Below are positions 44,561-53,969 of a stretch of DNA of 64,000 nt, piece by piece (position 1 is the stretch's first letter; every line of letters starts with the position of its first letter). The position numbers were made by a program, and so were the translations under genes. Source of the DNA: Marinoscillum sp. MHG1-6 (lineage in GTDB: Bacteria; Bacteroidota; Bacteroidia; Cytophagales; Cyclobacteriaceae); the NCBI RefSeq assembly GCF_024714475.1, contig NZ_JAMZMI010000008.1:124001-188000 (forward strand), given 5' to 3'. Below the pieces are notes generated by a model. That model was not told the origin of the DNA. It did no database searches and saw nothing but the letters and a program-made list of their open reading frames with translations.

Positions 44561-45528
44561 CAGAATTTGTAGATATAGCTGAAACTTAGAACAGAATGAC
44601 GGGTGAGTCCATCAGGATTGTTATTACGCTCCATCAATTTGTGGCCATAGATCAGCTTGACGGCATTGGATACATTGAATTGATAGCCAGCACTTGCCAG
44701 GGCTGATAGTGCCAGGCCGGTTGAGCCATCCACCTTGATACGCTCATCAATATTGAAGTCATAGCGCTCATCCCGGGTGATTCGGTAGATGGGGAGGAGA
44801 CCAAGTGAGAAGTTATAGTTGAGAAATCTGAAGTTTCGTTCCGCTCTGAGCATCACATCTATACCTCTCTCTAAATCATTGGCCAGAAAGTATTCCTGAA
44901 TATAGTCCTGATCGGGATAGTCGGTCCATTTTCCCCATCGAAAGTCATTTTTGTTTTGATGGATAACCGGTACCTGAATCCCCGTTGCGAAAAGCCATTT
45001 ATCATTGATCAACGAGGCCCCCGCCACAAAGTCGTAAGTACCTAGGCTCACCTGATAATACATCGGCAGCTGTTCCGGAACTCTGCCCACAACCCCTTCA
45101 AATTCTTCATTCTCTCCCTTGTCACTGGCATCACCGGTTGGGATTTTAGCTCCTACGGTCAGGTTCAGGTCATAGTCACCCACGGTGCCCATGTTTCGGG
45201 AGGCGCTCAGGGAGATGTCGCCCATTCCTTTATTCTTACCGAGGTTACCCTTCACCATTTGATAGGGGACCTTGATTTGAAAAGCCATTTTATCATTAAT
45301 GGTATAGGTCATATCTGCGGTGATCACGCGGACCACAGGACTGAGAGTGGTTTTGCCTTTATAGTAATTGAGTTCGAGGCTTTTAGGTTTGATGTTGAAC
45401 TTTTTGGAGTAGGACTGGTCTGGTCGCATGGCACCCATGGTACAAAAACCGGCGTCACTACATCCTTGAGAAAAGCCACTAAAGGTCACTGAAAGAATGG
45501 CGGTCAGGATTAAAGCTATTCTTAGCAT
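44560..45528 (-). CDS. Outer-membrane beta-barrel protein coupled to the CHAT protease
   Basis: 322 residues with a signal peptide (about 1-20), then a cysteine motif GCSDAGFCTMG (about 22-32) right at the mature N-terminus. Alternating amphipathic strands run to a C-terminal aromatic (SFSYIYKF), typical of outer-membrane barrels (MetA-pathway/transporter-like group). First gene of the two-gene unit with the CHAT protein, divergent from the lipoprotein at 45682. Substrate unknown. Confidence 0.78.
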   Translation of the reverse strand: MLRIALILTAILSVTFSGFSQGCSDAGFCTMGAMRPDQSYSKKFNIKPKSLELNYYKGKTTLSPVVRVITADMTYTINDKMAFQIKVPYQMVKGNLGKNKGMGDISLSASRNMGTVGDYDLNLTVGAKIPTGDASDKGENEEFEGVVGRVPEQLPMYYQVSLGTYDFVAGASLINDKWLFATGIQVPVIHQNKNDFRWGKWTDYPDQDYIQEYFLANDLERGIDVMLRAERNFRFLNYNFSLGLLPIYRITRDERYDFNIDERIKVDGSTGLALSALASAGYQFNVSNAVKLIYGHKLMERNNNPDGLTRHSVLSFSYIYKF

Positions 45529-45681
45529 TTTCAGTTGGTGTTAGGGATATGGGTTGATGGAATAATTGTATCAGATTGGAAAGTTAGAAATAATTATAAA
45601 AAAAATTCAATTCTGATTAAACCCTCGGTAGGTAGTGTTGTCAAAGGGACAAATTCAATTGGAAACAAACGTACTAATACT

Positions 45682-46569
45682 ATGAAAAAGACAACATTAT
45701 TTTCCGCACTGTTTATACTGATCACCCTTACCTTCTTCTCTTGTGATGAGCAAGGTGACAGTATATCAGAGAAAGAGCTTTCAGAATCGGTTTCAGCCCT
45801 GGACCTGGATTCAGAGGCCGCCATCGAATCAGGTTTTGAAGATGTGGACATGGTCGCTGAGGCGGGTTTTGATTTGCTGGATATAGATGCCAGTGCTGGC
45901 TCAAGAGTGGCGGGTCCGTTCAGAGACCGTAGAGATTTGGTGCTGGACTGTGCCACTATCACTAAGGATACCGTCAACCACATCATCACTATCGACTTCG
46001 GTGATGGCTGTGAAGGCCCTCATGGGGTAGTCAGAAAAGGTAAAATCATCATTACCTATTCAGGAAACCGTCATGAATATGGGGCTACCAGAACGGTCAC
46101 ACTGGAGGACTTTTATGTAGACAGCCTGCATGTGGAAGGAACACGGGTGTTTGAAAATCTGACTACTCAGGACTCACCTGGACGTGTAATAAAAATCACT
46201 ATGACTGGTGGAAAAATTACGTTCCCTGACGGAACCTTCGCGACGCGTGATGCTGAGCATATCCGTACACGCATCCTGGGCGAAACTGAAGATGATGACC
46301 GTGCGGAGGTGACTGGAGATGCCAGTGGCGTAAGAAGAGACGGTCAGCAATATACGATCACCATCGTGGAAACTTTGATCTTCAAAAGAGTTTGCTGGGA
46401 GATTAACCATGGTGTGGCTGTAGCTGGTGTGATTGAGATTGTGATCGGAGACAAGGTGGCAGAAGTTGATTTCGGGGATGGTACTTGTGACAATGAAGTG
46501 ACAGTTACTATCGATGGAGAAACTACTACCAGAACGATCGATCCACGAGGAAGAAGATTGAGAAGATAG
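45682..46569 (+). CDS. Hypothetical lipoprotein with two FGDG repeats
   Basis: 295 residues from MKKTTLFSAL; an upstream in-frame start at 45535 adds residues unlike a signal and is rejected. Lipoprotein signal with Cys about 21. The acidic N-terminal linker contains SESVSALDLDSEA. Two beta-rich regions each contain a related motif, ITIDFGDGCEG (about 107) and AEVDFGDGTCD (about 267), suggesting an internal duplication. The end RRGRRLRR-like tail is basic. It is divergent from the barrel-CHAT unit and could be its surface partner; this is inference from position only. Confidence 0.72.
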   Translation: MKKTTLFSALFILITLTFFSCDEQGDSISEKELSESVSALDLDSEAAIESGFEDVDMVAEAGFDLLDIDASAGSRVAGPFRDRRDLVLDCATITKDTVNHIITIDFGDGCEGPHGVVRKGKIIITYSGNRHEYGATRTVTLEDFYVDSLHVEGTRVFENLTTQDSPGRVIKITMTGGKITFPDGTFATRDAEHIRTRILGETEDDDRAEVTGDASGVRRDGQQYTITIVETLIFKRVCWEINHGVAVAGVIEIVIGDKVAEVDFGDGTCDNEVTVTIDGETTTRTIDPRGRRLRR

Positions 46570-46614
46570 TCAGGTTAGTTTATAGGTTGATGAATTGTCA
46601 AGTAGGGCGATTAG

Positions 46615-46643
46615 GGTCACATCGGAAGGTGTGGCCTTTTTTT
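46615..46643 (+). terminator. Terminator of the lipoprotein gene
   Basis: GGTCACATC pairs with GGTGTGGCC (two wobbles) around GGAA, followed by seven T. Confidence 0.8.
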
Positions 46644-46695
46644 GGCTTTGGGCGATTGGCCATTAGCTGTGGACTGATAACTGTTGAGCTTTTAG
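46640..46695. repeat. TTTGGC/AACTG-type repeat island 1
   Basis: Short stretch of degenerate TTTGGC-like words followed by GGACTGATAACTG words, the same two motifs that build the larger islands at 48.1, 52.3, 52.9, 54.6 and 55.2 kb. Confidence 0.6.
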
Positions 46696-46701
46696 GAAAT
46701 A

Positions 46702-47988
46702 CTACTTTATTATTTTGAAAGTCTGCTGTTCTTTGGCCTTGATTACCTTCAAGAGATAAACTCCTTTTGGATGTTGGCTCAGATCAATTTCTACAAAGTT
46801 CCCCATCATAGTTTGCTCAGCCTTAATAAGCCTTCCATCTATGGAATACAGGGCAATATTCGGGAGGTCAATAGAGGTAGCGAATTCAATAGTGAGTTGG
46901 TCCCTAACTGGGTTGGGAAAAACACTTTTAATCGGTGGTTTCTGTTCAGTAATACCTGAAATTTTCCATGGGTAATCAGCTGGCAGTTCGTCAATAGCTC
47001 CACCCTTGTAATTCATGATCAAATTACCTCCGCCGGAGATGTATCCATTGGATTCTGAAATAAAGTCAATTGAATACAGTTCCCCAGGAATCATAACCGA
47101 TTCCCAGTGATCTCCTCCGTCAGTCGTTCTGGAGATCGCTGTGTACACTACAAATCCCATGTAAAGTGGAACTGGTCCCGTGTATGTGCTTACCATATAA
47201 CCAGTGCTGTCAGAAATGAAGTCAATAGATAAAACAGAGAGATTACTAACGATAGAATCTTCTTTCCAGCTATTTCCACCATCACTGGTCTGATATACTT
47301 TTCCCACGGATCCAATAACTCCCTTGTTTTGATTGAAGAAATGAATACTATGAATTTCGTTCTCAAATTCTTGATAGCTAGTCCATGTTTGACCCTGATC
47401 GTCAGATTTTAAAAGGATGGTTCCATTGGCTGCAAAGCCAGTAGAGTCATCTACAAAAAACAATTTGTTGTCCTTTCCGGAATTGATCTCCGCTACCAAA
47501 TCCCATGATGTGCCAGAATCTGATGTTTTGTAAATCCCATCAAATCCTGACAAAAGTCCGACCTCATCATCAAAAAACCATTGTGAATAAAATTTCTTAT
47601 TTGGGAGTGTGCTAATTACCTGCCAGGTATCTCCATTATCCATAGATTTTAAAACTTTGCTTTGTTTGTTATCACCTGCATTCTCATAATAAAAACCACT
47701 AGCGATTAAAGTGGAGTCATTTATCAATTGAAAATCCTGAAAGAATACACTGGTTCCGGCGTATATTGAATTCCAGGTAGCCCCACCATCAGTGGTCTTC
47801 AGAATTTGAGAATAGTCGCCAAGCAAAAAACCTTCGGTTTCCGTTCTAAACTTAATTTTATTAAACCGACTATATGCGTCATAGTTCTGGATGGTCCACT
47901 GGCCATACACTTGCATAGTGATAGAAAGAAGAACTGTTACCAGAAAAAATTGAACCGTGTGCATAGAATGGGGTTTTGACCTGAACAT
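46702..47988 (-). CDS. T9SS-secreted YCF48/BNR-repeat beta-propeller protein
   Basis: 428 residues; the start may be the Met at 47967, which leads directly into the signal peptide. Repeated SxDxGxTW motifs (TTDGGATW, SMDNGDTWQ, TSDSGTSWD, SDDQGQTW, TSDGGNSWK, TTDGGDHWE) form a propeller like YCF48/sialidase BNR repeats. The last ~75 residues are a T9SS type A sorting domain (SVFPNPVRDQLTIEF to the YLLKVIKAKEQQTFKIIK end). Likely secreted or surface-attached; function unknown. Confidence 0.88.
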   Translation of the reverse strand: MFRSKPHSMHTVQFFLVTVLLSITMQVYGQWTIQNYDAYSRFNKIKFRTETEGFLLGDYSQILKTTDGGATWNSIYAGTSVFFQDFQLINDSTLIASGFYYENAGDNKQSKVLKSMDNGDTWQVISTLPNKKFYSQWFFDDEVGLLSGFDGIYKTSDSGTSWDLVAEINSGKDNKLFFVDDSTGFAANGTILLKSDDQGQTWTSYQEFENEIHSIHFFNQNKGVIGSVGKVYQTSDGGNSWKEDSIVSNLSVLSIDFISDSTGYMVSTYTGPVPLYMGFVVYTAISRTTDGGDHWESVMIPGELYSIDFISESNGYISGGGNLIMNYKGGAIDELPADYPWKISGITEQKPPIKSVFPNPVRDQLTIEFATSIDLPNIALYSIDGRLIKAEQTMMGNFVEIDLSQHPKGVYLLKVIKAKEQQTFKIIK

Positions 47989-48548
47989 GAAGATGCATGA
48001 TCTGCTGACGAATATAGTGTGAGATAGCTAATATATCCGTTTTATATGAATTAGTGGAAGTATGGCTTTTGGCGTTGGCCCTTGGCCATTTGCTTTTGGC
48101 CTTTGCCTTTAGCTGTTAACTGAGAACCGATATCTGTTGGCCTTTGGCGTTGGTCGTTTGCTTTTGGTCCTTCTTTAGAACATCATTCCGGAGGGAGAGC
48201 CAGTTGGCTTTTGGCTTTTGGCGTTGGCCCTTGGCCATTTGCTTTTGGCTTTTGGCCTTTGACTTTAGCTGTTATCTGAGAACCGACAACCGATAACTGA
48301 ATACTGTTCGGCTTTTGGCTTTTGGTGTTAGCCATTGACATTTACAGCTAGAACGTCATTCCGGAAGGAGTGACGCGGATATCCGGGCGCACGGCCAGTG
48401 AATCTTCGATCTTGTTTGAAAAATTGAATTTAATATATCCATTGGCTCCTGGCATACTGTTGGGCAGTGGTGTTTAAATAAAAAAAGGCCGCTTCAACGA
48501 TTGTTAAAACGGCCAATACGAAAAGATTAGCTGGTGAGAGACCTAAGT
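47989..48548. repeat. Intergenic TTTGGC/AACTG repeat island 2 with REP-like palindromes
   Basis: 560 bp without a gene. 48057-48330 consists of degenerate (T)TTGGC and AACTG/ATAACTG words on both sides of an imperfect REP-like unit (CATTCCGGAGGGAGAG at 48183-48198). A second unit occurs at 48359-48380 (CATTCCGGAAGGAGTGACG). The pattern is imperfectly tandem, with no fixed period, unlike CRISPR. Confidence 0.7.
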
Positions 48549-51500
48549 TTAATGTTTGATCATGAATTCTTGCGATTTATACTCTTGACCTGTAACGCTG
48601 ATAATATAAATTCCTGCGGACAGGTCCGAAACATCCAAGCTTTCAATAGTTGATGAAGCATTTTTTCTACCTCGAACAATACCTGATAAGTCAGTAATCG
48701 AGATAATCTCTGAACCGGTAAAAACCGGGATTTCGATTGTCAAATAATTTGTGGATGGATTAGGATAAAATTTAAAAGGAGCTGAATTGGCCAGAACATG
48801 CTCCGACTTTCTTGCCCCACCTTCACTTGCACAAGTCAGGTTATTATTATTTGGATCGTAGCTAAAGACCTGGTGGGTTAGGTTATCTACGCAGAAGTCG
48901 ATATTTACACTTCCGGTTGCCTCACCTGATGTGGCAAAGTAAACCTTACCATCTGTGCCGGTAACTCCGGAAATGGACTCGTTGAAAGTGCCAATGAATG
49001 TTCCATCTACGGTTACACTGGGAACGGCGCTTCCATTGTTATCAAATACCGTAACCTCAGCAAATCCCTTTTTCTTACCTCTGCCCAGGTTGATGGTGCC
49101 ATCAATAATTCCTTCTACATGTATTGTGGTGTTATTGATAACTGAATAATTGACAGTGTATGTGGTACTAGAGGAGCCATCAAATGAGGTGACCACGATG
49201 GTAGAGGTACCCGATCCAGAGCTTACATCGACAGGATCATCACCGTTTACTATCGCTGCCGTAGAAGTGGTGATAACAGTGGGTTGAACACTAGCGGTTC
49301 CGGCTGGAAGGGATACTGTATAAGAATGTATAGCGGGGTCGAAGGACGGAGACAAACTGCCAACTTCAAAGCTCATATCCGCTAATGAGGAAACAGCAGG
49401 CATTAAAAATCCATCTGCGGATTGTCTGATCGAGGCGGCATCCACCTGACCCGCGTAGATATTAAATTCATGGATTTCCCCAAGCCAGGTTGGGTCGTTG
49501 AAATATCCACTTTTCCCAAGAAACGCATGGTTATTAGATACATTAGACAACTGGCGACTATCATCCAATGGGATAAAGCCAAGTTCATCGCCGTCCACAT
49601 AAAAACGTAATGATTCTCCACGTATGACGGTGACAAGATGATGCATTTCGTTTTCGCCGAGCGCAGGGCCAAATACACCCAACTCAGTAGTCCAAGGATA
49701 AGCGTCTCCTTGTTGAATACAGGAGTAACTGATATCGCTACAGTTGGAGGCAGAGGTCATAAGGTAATCATTGCCCTCCATCCATATGAGATTGATGTCC
49801 CCCATAAACAAGGCCATGGAACAACCTACATCGGCACCTGTTTTTACAAACAATTCCAAAGTGGTGGATTGATAAGTATTAATAGCGATGGTCGCCGCAT
49901 CCAGGTTTGCGTAATCTCCTTCGGCATCCAGGATCAGGGCACCATTGGAGATGGTCGCACTTCCGGCCAAGCTACCATGTGCAGACCCTACCTGATCGGA
50001 TGCATCTGATTCAAATGAGTACGAATGTTTGAGTGCTACCGGAACAACCGTGATCGTATAGGTTGAGTTTGTATTGATGGAAGTGGTAAGGTCAAAAGTT
50101 GCTGTTTGCTCACCAGATGAGATATCCACAACCCCATTGGAAGCTCCATTCTCAGTAATGGTAAATGAATTATCAGCCGGGGTAGGGGTAAGTGTTACAC
50201 TGGAGGCACCTTTTGCGGCATATACGGTGTAATTAAATATGTCCGGATCGAAATTAGGGACTAAAGTTCCATTGCTTGTGGTAAGCTTGCTGAGTGTGGG
50301 TGTGTCGGGTAAAAATTCAGACACCGTCCATCGCTGACAAGGATGGTTGGTATTAACAAAAAGAGTAACAGGGGCATCAGCCGTTTGTGCAAATGGAATT
50401 TCCATCATGACATCTTTGCTTGATGGATAAATGATTAATTGATCATTAGCATCTTTGACTACCCTCCATTTCTGATTAATAGTTCCGGTATAATTGCTGG
50501 TCAGTTGAATATCTGTGTCATTGTTTGTGCCCACGGCTTCCAGGTATTTGGTTTCATCCGCATAGCTCTGTATAGTGTATTCTCCGGTGCCAAGTGGCGT
50601 AAAACGCCATTTCTGTGTTGACTGGTTAGGGTTGACATCGTATTGATAGGTGATCGTTCCGCTCGAGGTATTGTGATTTTCGAGATCGAGCGCCTTGGAA
50701 CTATTTTCATTTTCGAGCGAATAGACACCAGCTTTCAAAAAGTCCATCGATAATGTGGGCCATCCATCTTCGCCCCACTCCAACATGGCATGTCCAAGGG
50801 TAGGGCCACCCATGTAGTTGGCCTCTTCACTTGGGTAGTAGCCATTGGGAGAGTAGTAGTGAAAGGAAACGTAGTCAACGCCATTTTCCCGATATAATCC
50901 GAAATGTCCCGGACCGTAGTACCGATCGTCCAGTCCCCGGCTGTCGTCATGTTCAAAAAACAAGGTGCCTCCGCTAGGAGCACTTTCTACTCTCATTGGG
51001 TTTCCATCTTTGTCTGTAAAAGGGCCAAAAGGTGAAACAGATCTCCCGATCACCATATAATAAGTGCTGGCAATTCCGTTACAGCATCCGCCTTTATCAT
51101 AAATAAGATAGTAATACCCATCACGATAAAACATGCTACCTCCTTCTCCTTCTCCATAGGCTCCGTTTCCTGTATATGAGTTGGCTACAGAAATGGTATT
51201 GCCAATAGGCTGTCCGGATATGGAATCGACTTCAGTCACAAGGATTCCATCCTTATTAAATGATCCATATGTCATCCAAATACGATTATCAGGCCCCCGC
51301 ATCATGGCGGCGTCAATGGCATTGATGTCGAAACCGGCTCTCGGGGAATATATCCCGATATCTCCCTGGTCTACCCATTCATAGTTTGGGTCTTCCGGAT
51401 CCAGGGTTTCATTCACCACTACCCCAATACATGAAAAGGTAGTTCCCCAAACCGAGGCAGAATAGTAGAGATAATACTTACCATTCATGTAAATAATATC

Positions 51501-51854
51501 GGGAGCCCAGAAATGTCCCGTGAAAGAGCCAGGGCCAGCAGGATTGTTCGTATAGGTGTCTATCCAACTGGGATACTCCCCGTTTGGGAAAGGGGAAGGA
51601 CCATCCAGCCAGGTCACCATATCATAAGAATATTTGGCCGCAATACCGTCTCCGGTGGCAAAGATCCAGTACTTGTCTTTATCTTTTATTATGCTTGACG
51701 GATCGTGGATACCGGCAGGCCAGTTTTGAGCCTGGCTGGTGAGGTATATTATGAAAGCAATAAAAGTCAGTAACGCTCTTATCTTTTTTTCGAATACTAA
51801 CTTTTGGGATTTAGGGTTAAAAGGGTAAAGTTTTGGGGTTTTCATAGGTTTCAT
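48549..51854 (-). CDS. GH43 arabinanase-like multidomain T9SS protein
   Basis: 1101 residues; translation may start at 51845. After a signal segment (about 24-43) a GH43 five-blade propeller covers about 45-370, with GIHDPSSIIKD (catalytic Asp about 51) and GEGGSMFYRDGYYYLIYD (acid Glu about 235). Then come a ricin-type (QxW) lectin domain (about 375-505), a cadherin-like beta-sandwich repeat, a LamG-like domain (about 610-800), a second cadherin-like repeat, an Ig-like HVEGIIDGTINLGRGKKKG domain and a T9SS sorting domain (from FKFYPNPSTNYL). The GH43 part most resembles endo-1,5-alpha-arabinanases, which would fit pectin side chains. Confidence 0.9.
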   Translation of the reverse strand: MKPMKTPKLYPFNPKSQKLVFEKKIRALLTFIAFIIYLTSQAQNWPAGIHDPSSIIKDKDKYWIFATGDGIAAKYSYDMVTWLDGPSPFPNGEYPSWIDTYTNNPAGPGSFTGHFWAPDIIYMNGKYYLYYSASVWGTTFSCIGVVVNETLDPEDPNYEWVDQGDIGIYSPRAGFDINAIDAAMMRGPDNRIWMTYGSFNKDGILVTEVDSISGQPIGNTISVANSYTGNGAYGEGEGGSMFYRDGYYYLIYDKGGCCNGIASTYYMVIGRSVSPFGPFTDKDGNPMRVESAPSGGTLFFEHDDSRGLDDRYYGPGHFGLYRENGVDYVSFHYYSPNGYYPSEEANYMGGPTLGHAMLEWGEDGWPTLSMDFLKAGVYSLENENSSKALDLENHNTSSGTITYQYDVNPNQSTQKWRFTPLGTGEYTIQSYADETKYLEAVGTNNDTDIQLTSNYTGTINQKWRVVKDANDQLIIYPSSKDVMMEIPFAQTADAPVTLFVNTNHPCQRWTVSEFLPDTPTLSKLTTSNGTLVPNFDPDIFNYTVYAAKGASSVTLTPTPADNSFTITENGASNGVVDISSGEQTATFDLTTSINTNSTYTITVVPVALKHSYSFESDASDQVGSAHGSLAGSATISNGALILDAEGDYANLDAATIAINTYQSTTLELFVKTGADVGCSMALFMGDINLIWMEGNDYLMTSASNCSDISYSCIQQGDAYPWTTELGVFGPALGENEMHHLVTVIRGESLRFYVDGDELGFIPLDDSRQLSNVSNNHAFLGKSGYFNDPTWLGEIHEFNIYAGQVDAASIRQSADGFLMPAVSSLADMSFEVGSLSPSFDPAIHSYTVSLPAGTASVQPTVITTSTAAIVNGDDPVDVSSGSGTSTIVVTSFDGSSSTTYTVNYSVINNTTIHVEGIIDGTINLGRGKKKGFAEVTVFDNNGSAVPSVTVDGTFIGTFNESISGVTGTDGKVYFATSGEATGSVNIDFCVDNLTHQVFSYDPNNNNLTCASEGGARKSEHVLANSAPFKFYPNPSTNYLTIEIPVFTGSEIISITDLSGIVRGRKNASSTIESLDVSDLSAGIYIISVTGQEYKSQEFMIKH

Positions 51855-52312
51855 TTTTGGTTAATGTATATCAACATACTGCAAGTAGCACGTTCAACAT
51901 CACCAGCGTCTGTTTCGTAAACTCCCCGTGTATCAGGCATCTTCCATGCTATGAGCTTCGCTCTAATAAAGGTCACCAGGTCAATTAGATGGGAGGTGCG
52001 GGCATCAAGGGGTTTTGTTTAAAAAAACAGGCGGATAATGTTGTTTTGATATTATAGTTGTTGGTTACGATCGTAAAGAATCAAATCTTCGCGGAAGGTT
52101 GAAAGTGAATTACACATATGTCCACCTATTTTGATATTTATCCACCAAATCACTCTAAAACATAATGTTATGGTTGATTTGACAATATATTTTTGCCGTT
52201 GTTAATAGAAATTCCCCGTAAAGTGGGTTTTATAATATCCGGAAAAAGGATGTCTATTGACTAATAATCGTTAGTTGAAGTGTAAATAAAATAATGGTCA
52301 TGGTGTGCCTGT
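51855..52312. other. Leader and intergenic region upstream of the GH43 gene
   Basis: No gene. A TATTTTTG box at about 52187-52194 reads on the plus strand, where no gene follows. I found no convincing promoter on the minus strand for the GH43 gene. Confidence 0.4.
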
Positions 52313-52434
52313 TGAAATCAAAGCTTTTGGCGTTGGCCTTTAGCTGCGGACTGAAAACTATGGACTGTTGACGATTGGCTTTTGGTGTTAGCCATTAGCT
52401 GCACCAGCTCTTCAGTCATTACGAGCGGAGTGAC
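52313..52434. repeat. TTTGGC/AACTG repeat island 3
   Basis: Degenerate TTTGGC words and GGACTGAAAACTATGGACTG-type words. At 52416-52440 ATTAC and GTAAT frame a REP-like hairpin (CATTACGAGCGGAGTGAC then GTAATC). Confidence 0.6.
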
Positions 52435-52874
52435 GTAATCTTGCGATTGGCATTAGCCGTTTGCCTTTGGCCTTTGGCTGGTTACTGATCACTGTCAACT
52501 GAGAATCGATAACTGTATGGTTTTTGGCTTTTGGCGTTAGCCATTTGCTGTGAACTGAATACTAAAAACTGTGAACTGATTACTGATAACTGAACACTGT
52601 TTGTCCTTTGGCTTTTGGCTTTGGCTGTTAGCCATTTGCCATTCACTGAGGAATAAAAGCGAAGTAATCTTATGATTGTAAAAGGGTTCTTCATCGCTAA
52701 ACGTCACTCTGAGAGAGCCAGTCGAAAGACAAGCGCATCGAAGAGTCTCAAGTTTAGAGTTACTGCACAAATGGATCAAATTGAGAACTTGCTACCAATG
52801 ATGAGACTCTTCATCCTTCATATCCCGATGGATATCGGGACAGGTTTCAGAGTGACGGTTATCAATGATATTAA
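52435..52874. repeat. ~440-bp direct repeat, copy A
   Basis: Near-identical to 54706-55138: by eye four substitutions and one 7-base difference (ATAACTG present here, absent in copy B). It contains TTTGGC/AACTG words followed by a structured element at 52703-52856. The element has outer arms GTCACTCTGA and TCAGAGTGAC, inner arms GAAGAGTCTCA (52740-52750) and TGAGACTCTTC (52802-52812), and a small TCCCGAT/ATCGGGA hairpin. Confidence 0.9.
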
Positions 52875-52885
52875 ATGAGGACTAT

Positions 52886-52992
52886 ATGGCCTTTGGCGTT
52901 AGCCTTTAGCTGTATACTATGTACTATTAACTGTGGACTGTGTGTTGGCCATTAGCGACTAGCCGTTTGCTATGAACTGATCACTGTCAACT
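52886..52992. repeat. TTTGGC/AACTG repeat island 4
   Basis: Same word types as the other islands (GGCCTTTGGCG, TTAACTGTGGACTG, GAACTGATCACTG), reaching the 3' end of the hydrolase gene. Confidence 0.6.
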
Positions 52993-52994
52993 AT

Positions 52995-53906
52995 TCACCG
53001 CTCAAGAAACTCCTGCATCATGCCAATGGCTTCTTCAGTTTGTTCTTCCTGAACGAAATGACCATAGGGGAGCTCCGTCACTTGTGCTTGAGGCAATCTG
53101 TTTTTCCACTTGAGCAGAAACTCGGTGGTGATAAATTCGTCCTTCGAACCCCAAAGGATCAGCCATTCTTTGTTTTCCAATTGATCCAGTTGCTCCCATT
53201 GCTGTTGGTACCAGTCTGATGAGCCGACCAGGGCTTTGGCTAGTTGTAGCAGGGGCTGCCTGGAGGCTTTGTCAGGAAAAGGATGGATATACTGCTGATG
53301 GACTTTTCCGGAGAGCTTTTTCTTGTCAGAAAATCCCTTTTTCAATAGCACCTTAGGAGAAAAATTCAGGCGGAGGTATAGGAATTTGCCCAGTCCACTA
53401 TTAACGATCTTGTTTATTTTATTGGCTTCCTTCAGCTCTTTGGTGGACCAAAGCCAGGTATTGAATAGGATGACTTTTTTGATTCGATCTGAGTGCTGTA
53501 TCCCTGCTCCAAGCCCGATGGGTCCCCCAAAATCATGTACGACCAGGGTGATGTTCTTCAGGTCCAGCTTTTGGATAAACTCAGCCAGGTTTTGGGAGTG
53601 GAACTCAGGTGTACCTAGCGTGTCCTCTTGCTTTTCAGACAATCCAAAACCCAAATGATCGATAGCTATGCATCGATAGTTGCTGGAAAAAGCCTTGATG
53701 AAATCCCTGTAAAGAAAGGACCAGGTAGGGGTGCCGTGTATAAATAAAATGACCTCTCCCTGACCTTCATCTACGTAATGCATATTGCCTGCTTCAAGGC
53801 GGAGGTATTTGCTGTCGAACGGGTAAAGATCGGTGTCCACCCAGGGTTGTGCGATTATGGTAGCATTCATGATCATAAGGGTTAAAACAGTGAATAATGA
53901 TCTCAT
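52995..53906 (-). CDS. Exported alpha/beta-hydrolase, haloalkane-dehalogenase-like
   Basis: 303 residues from MRSLFTVLTL, which leads straight into a signal peptide; an ATG 18 bp earlier is possible. HGTPTWSFLYR (oxyanion loop) and the nucleophile elbow VVHDFGGPIG place an Asp where haloalkane dehalogenases have theirs, but Phe replaces the Trp that usually follows it and helps bind halide. The acid candidate is in LWGSKDEF and the His in PYGHFVQEE. Function could be dehalogenase, epoxide hydrolase or another Asp-type hydrolase. 45 bp downstream of the Crp-like gene, so likely one transcript. Confidence 0.8.
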   Translation of the reverse strand: MRSLFTVLTLMIMNATIIAQPWVDTDLYPFDSKYLRLEAGNMHYVDEGQGEVILFIHGTPTWSFLYRDFIKAFSSNYRCIAIDHLGFGLSEKQEDTLGTPEFHSQNLAEFIQKLDLKNITLVVHDFGGPIGLGAGIQHSDRIKKVILFNTWLWSTKELKEANKINKIVNSGLGKFLYLRLNFSPKVLLKKGFSDKKKLSGKVHQQYIHPFPDKASRQPLLQLAKALVGSSDWYQQQWEQLDQLENKEWLILWGSKDEFITTEFLLKWKNRLPQAQVTELPYGHFVQEEQTEEAIGMMQEFLER

Positions 53907-53969
53907 CGCTGAGTTTTGAGACAAAGTTCACGACTGCATATTTACCCAATCTTGGTATAAACCAATTTT

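Noticed and set aside
48057-48330. CRISPR-like array
   Set aside because: The TTTGGC/AACTG words have no constant repeat length or unique spacers, and no cas genes are present.
52537-52779. Minus-strand frame with MIHLCSNSKLETL, repeated at 54753-55043
   Set aside because: It exists in both copies only because the DNA is duplicated. It runs through repeat words and the structured element, and its ends differ after the 7-base indel.
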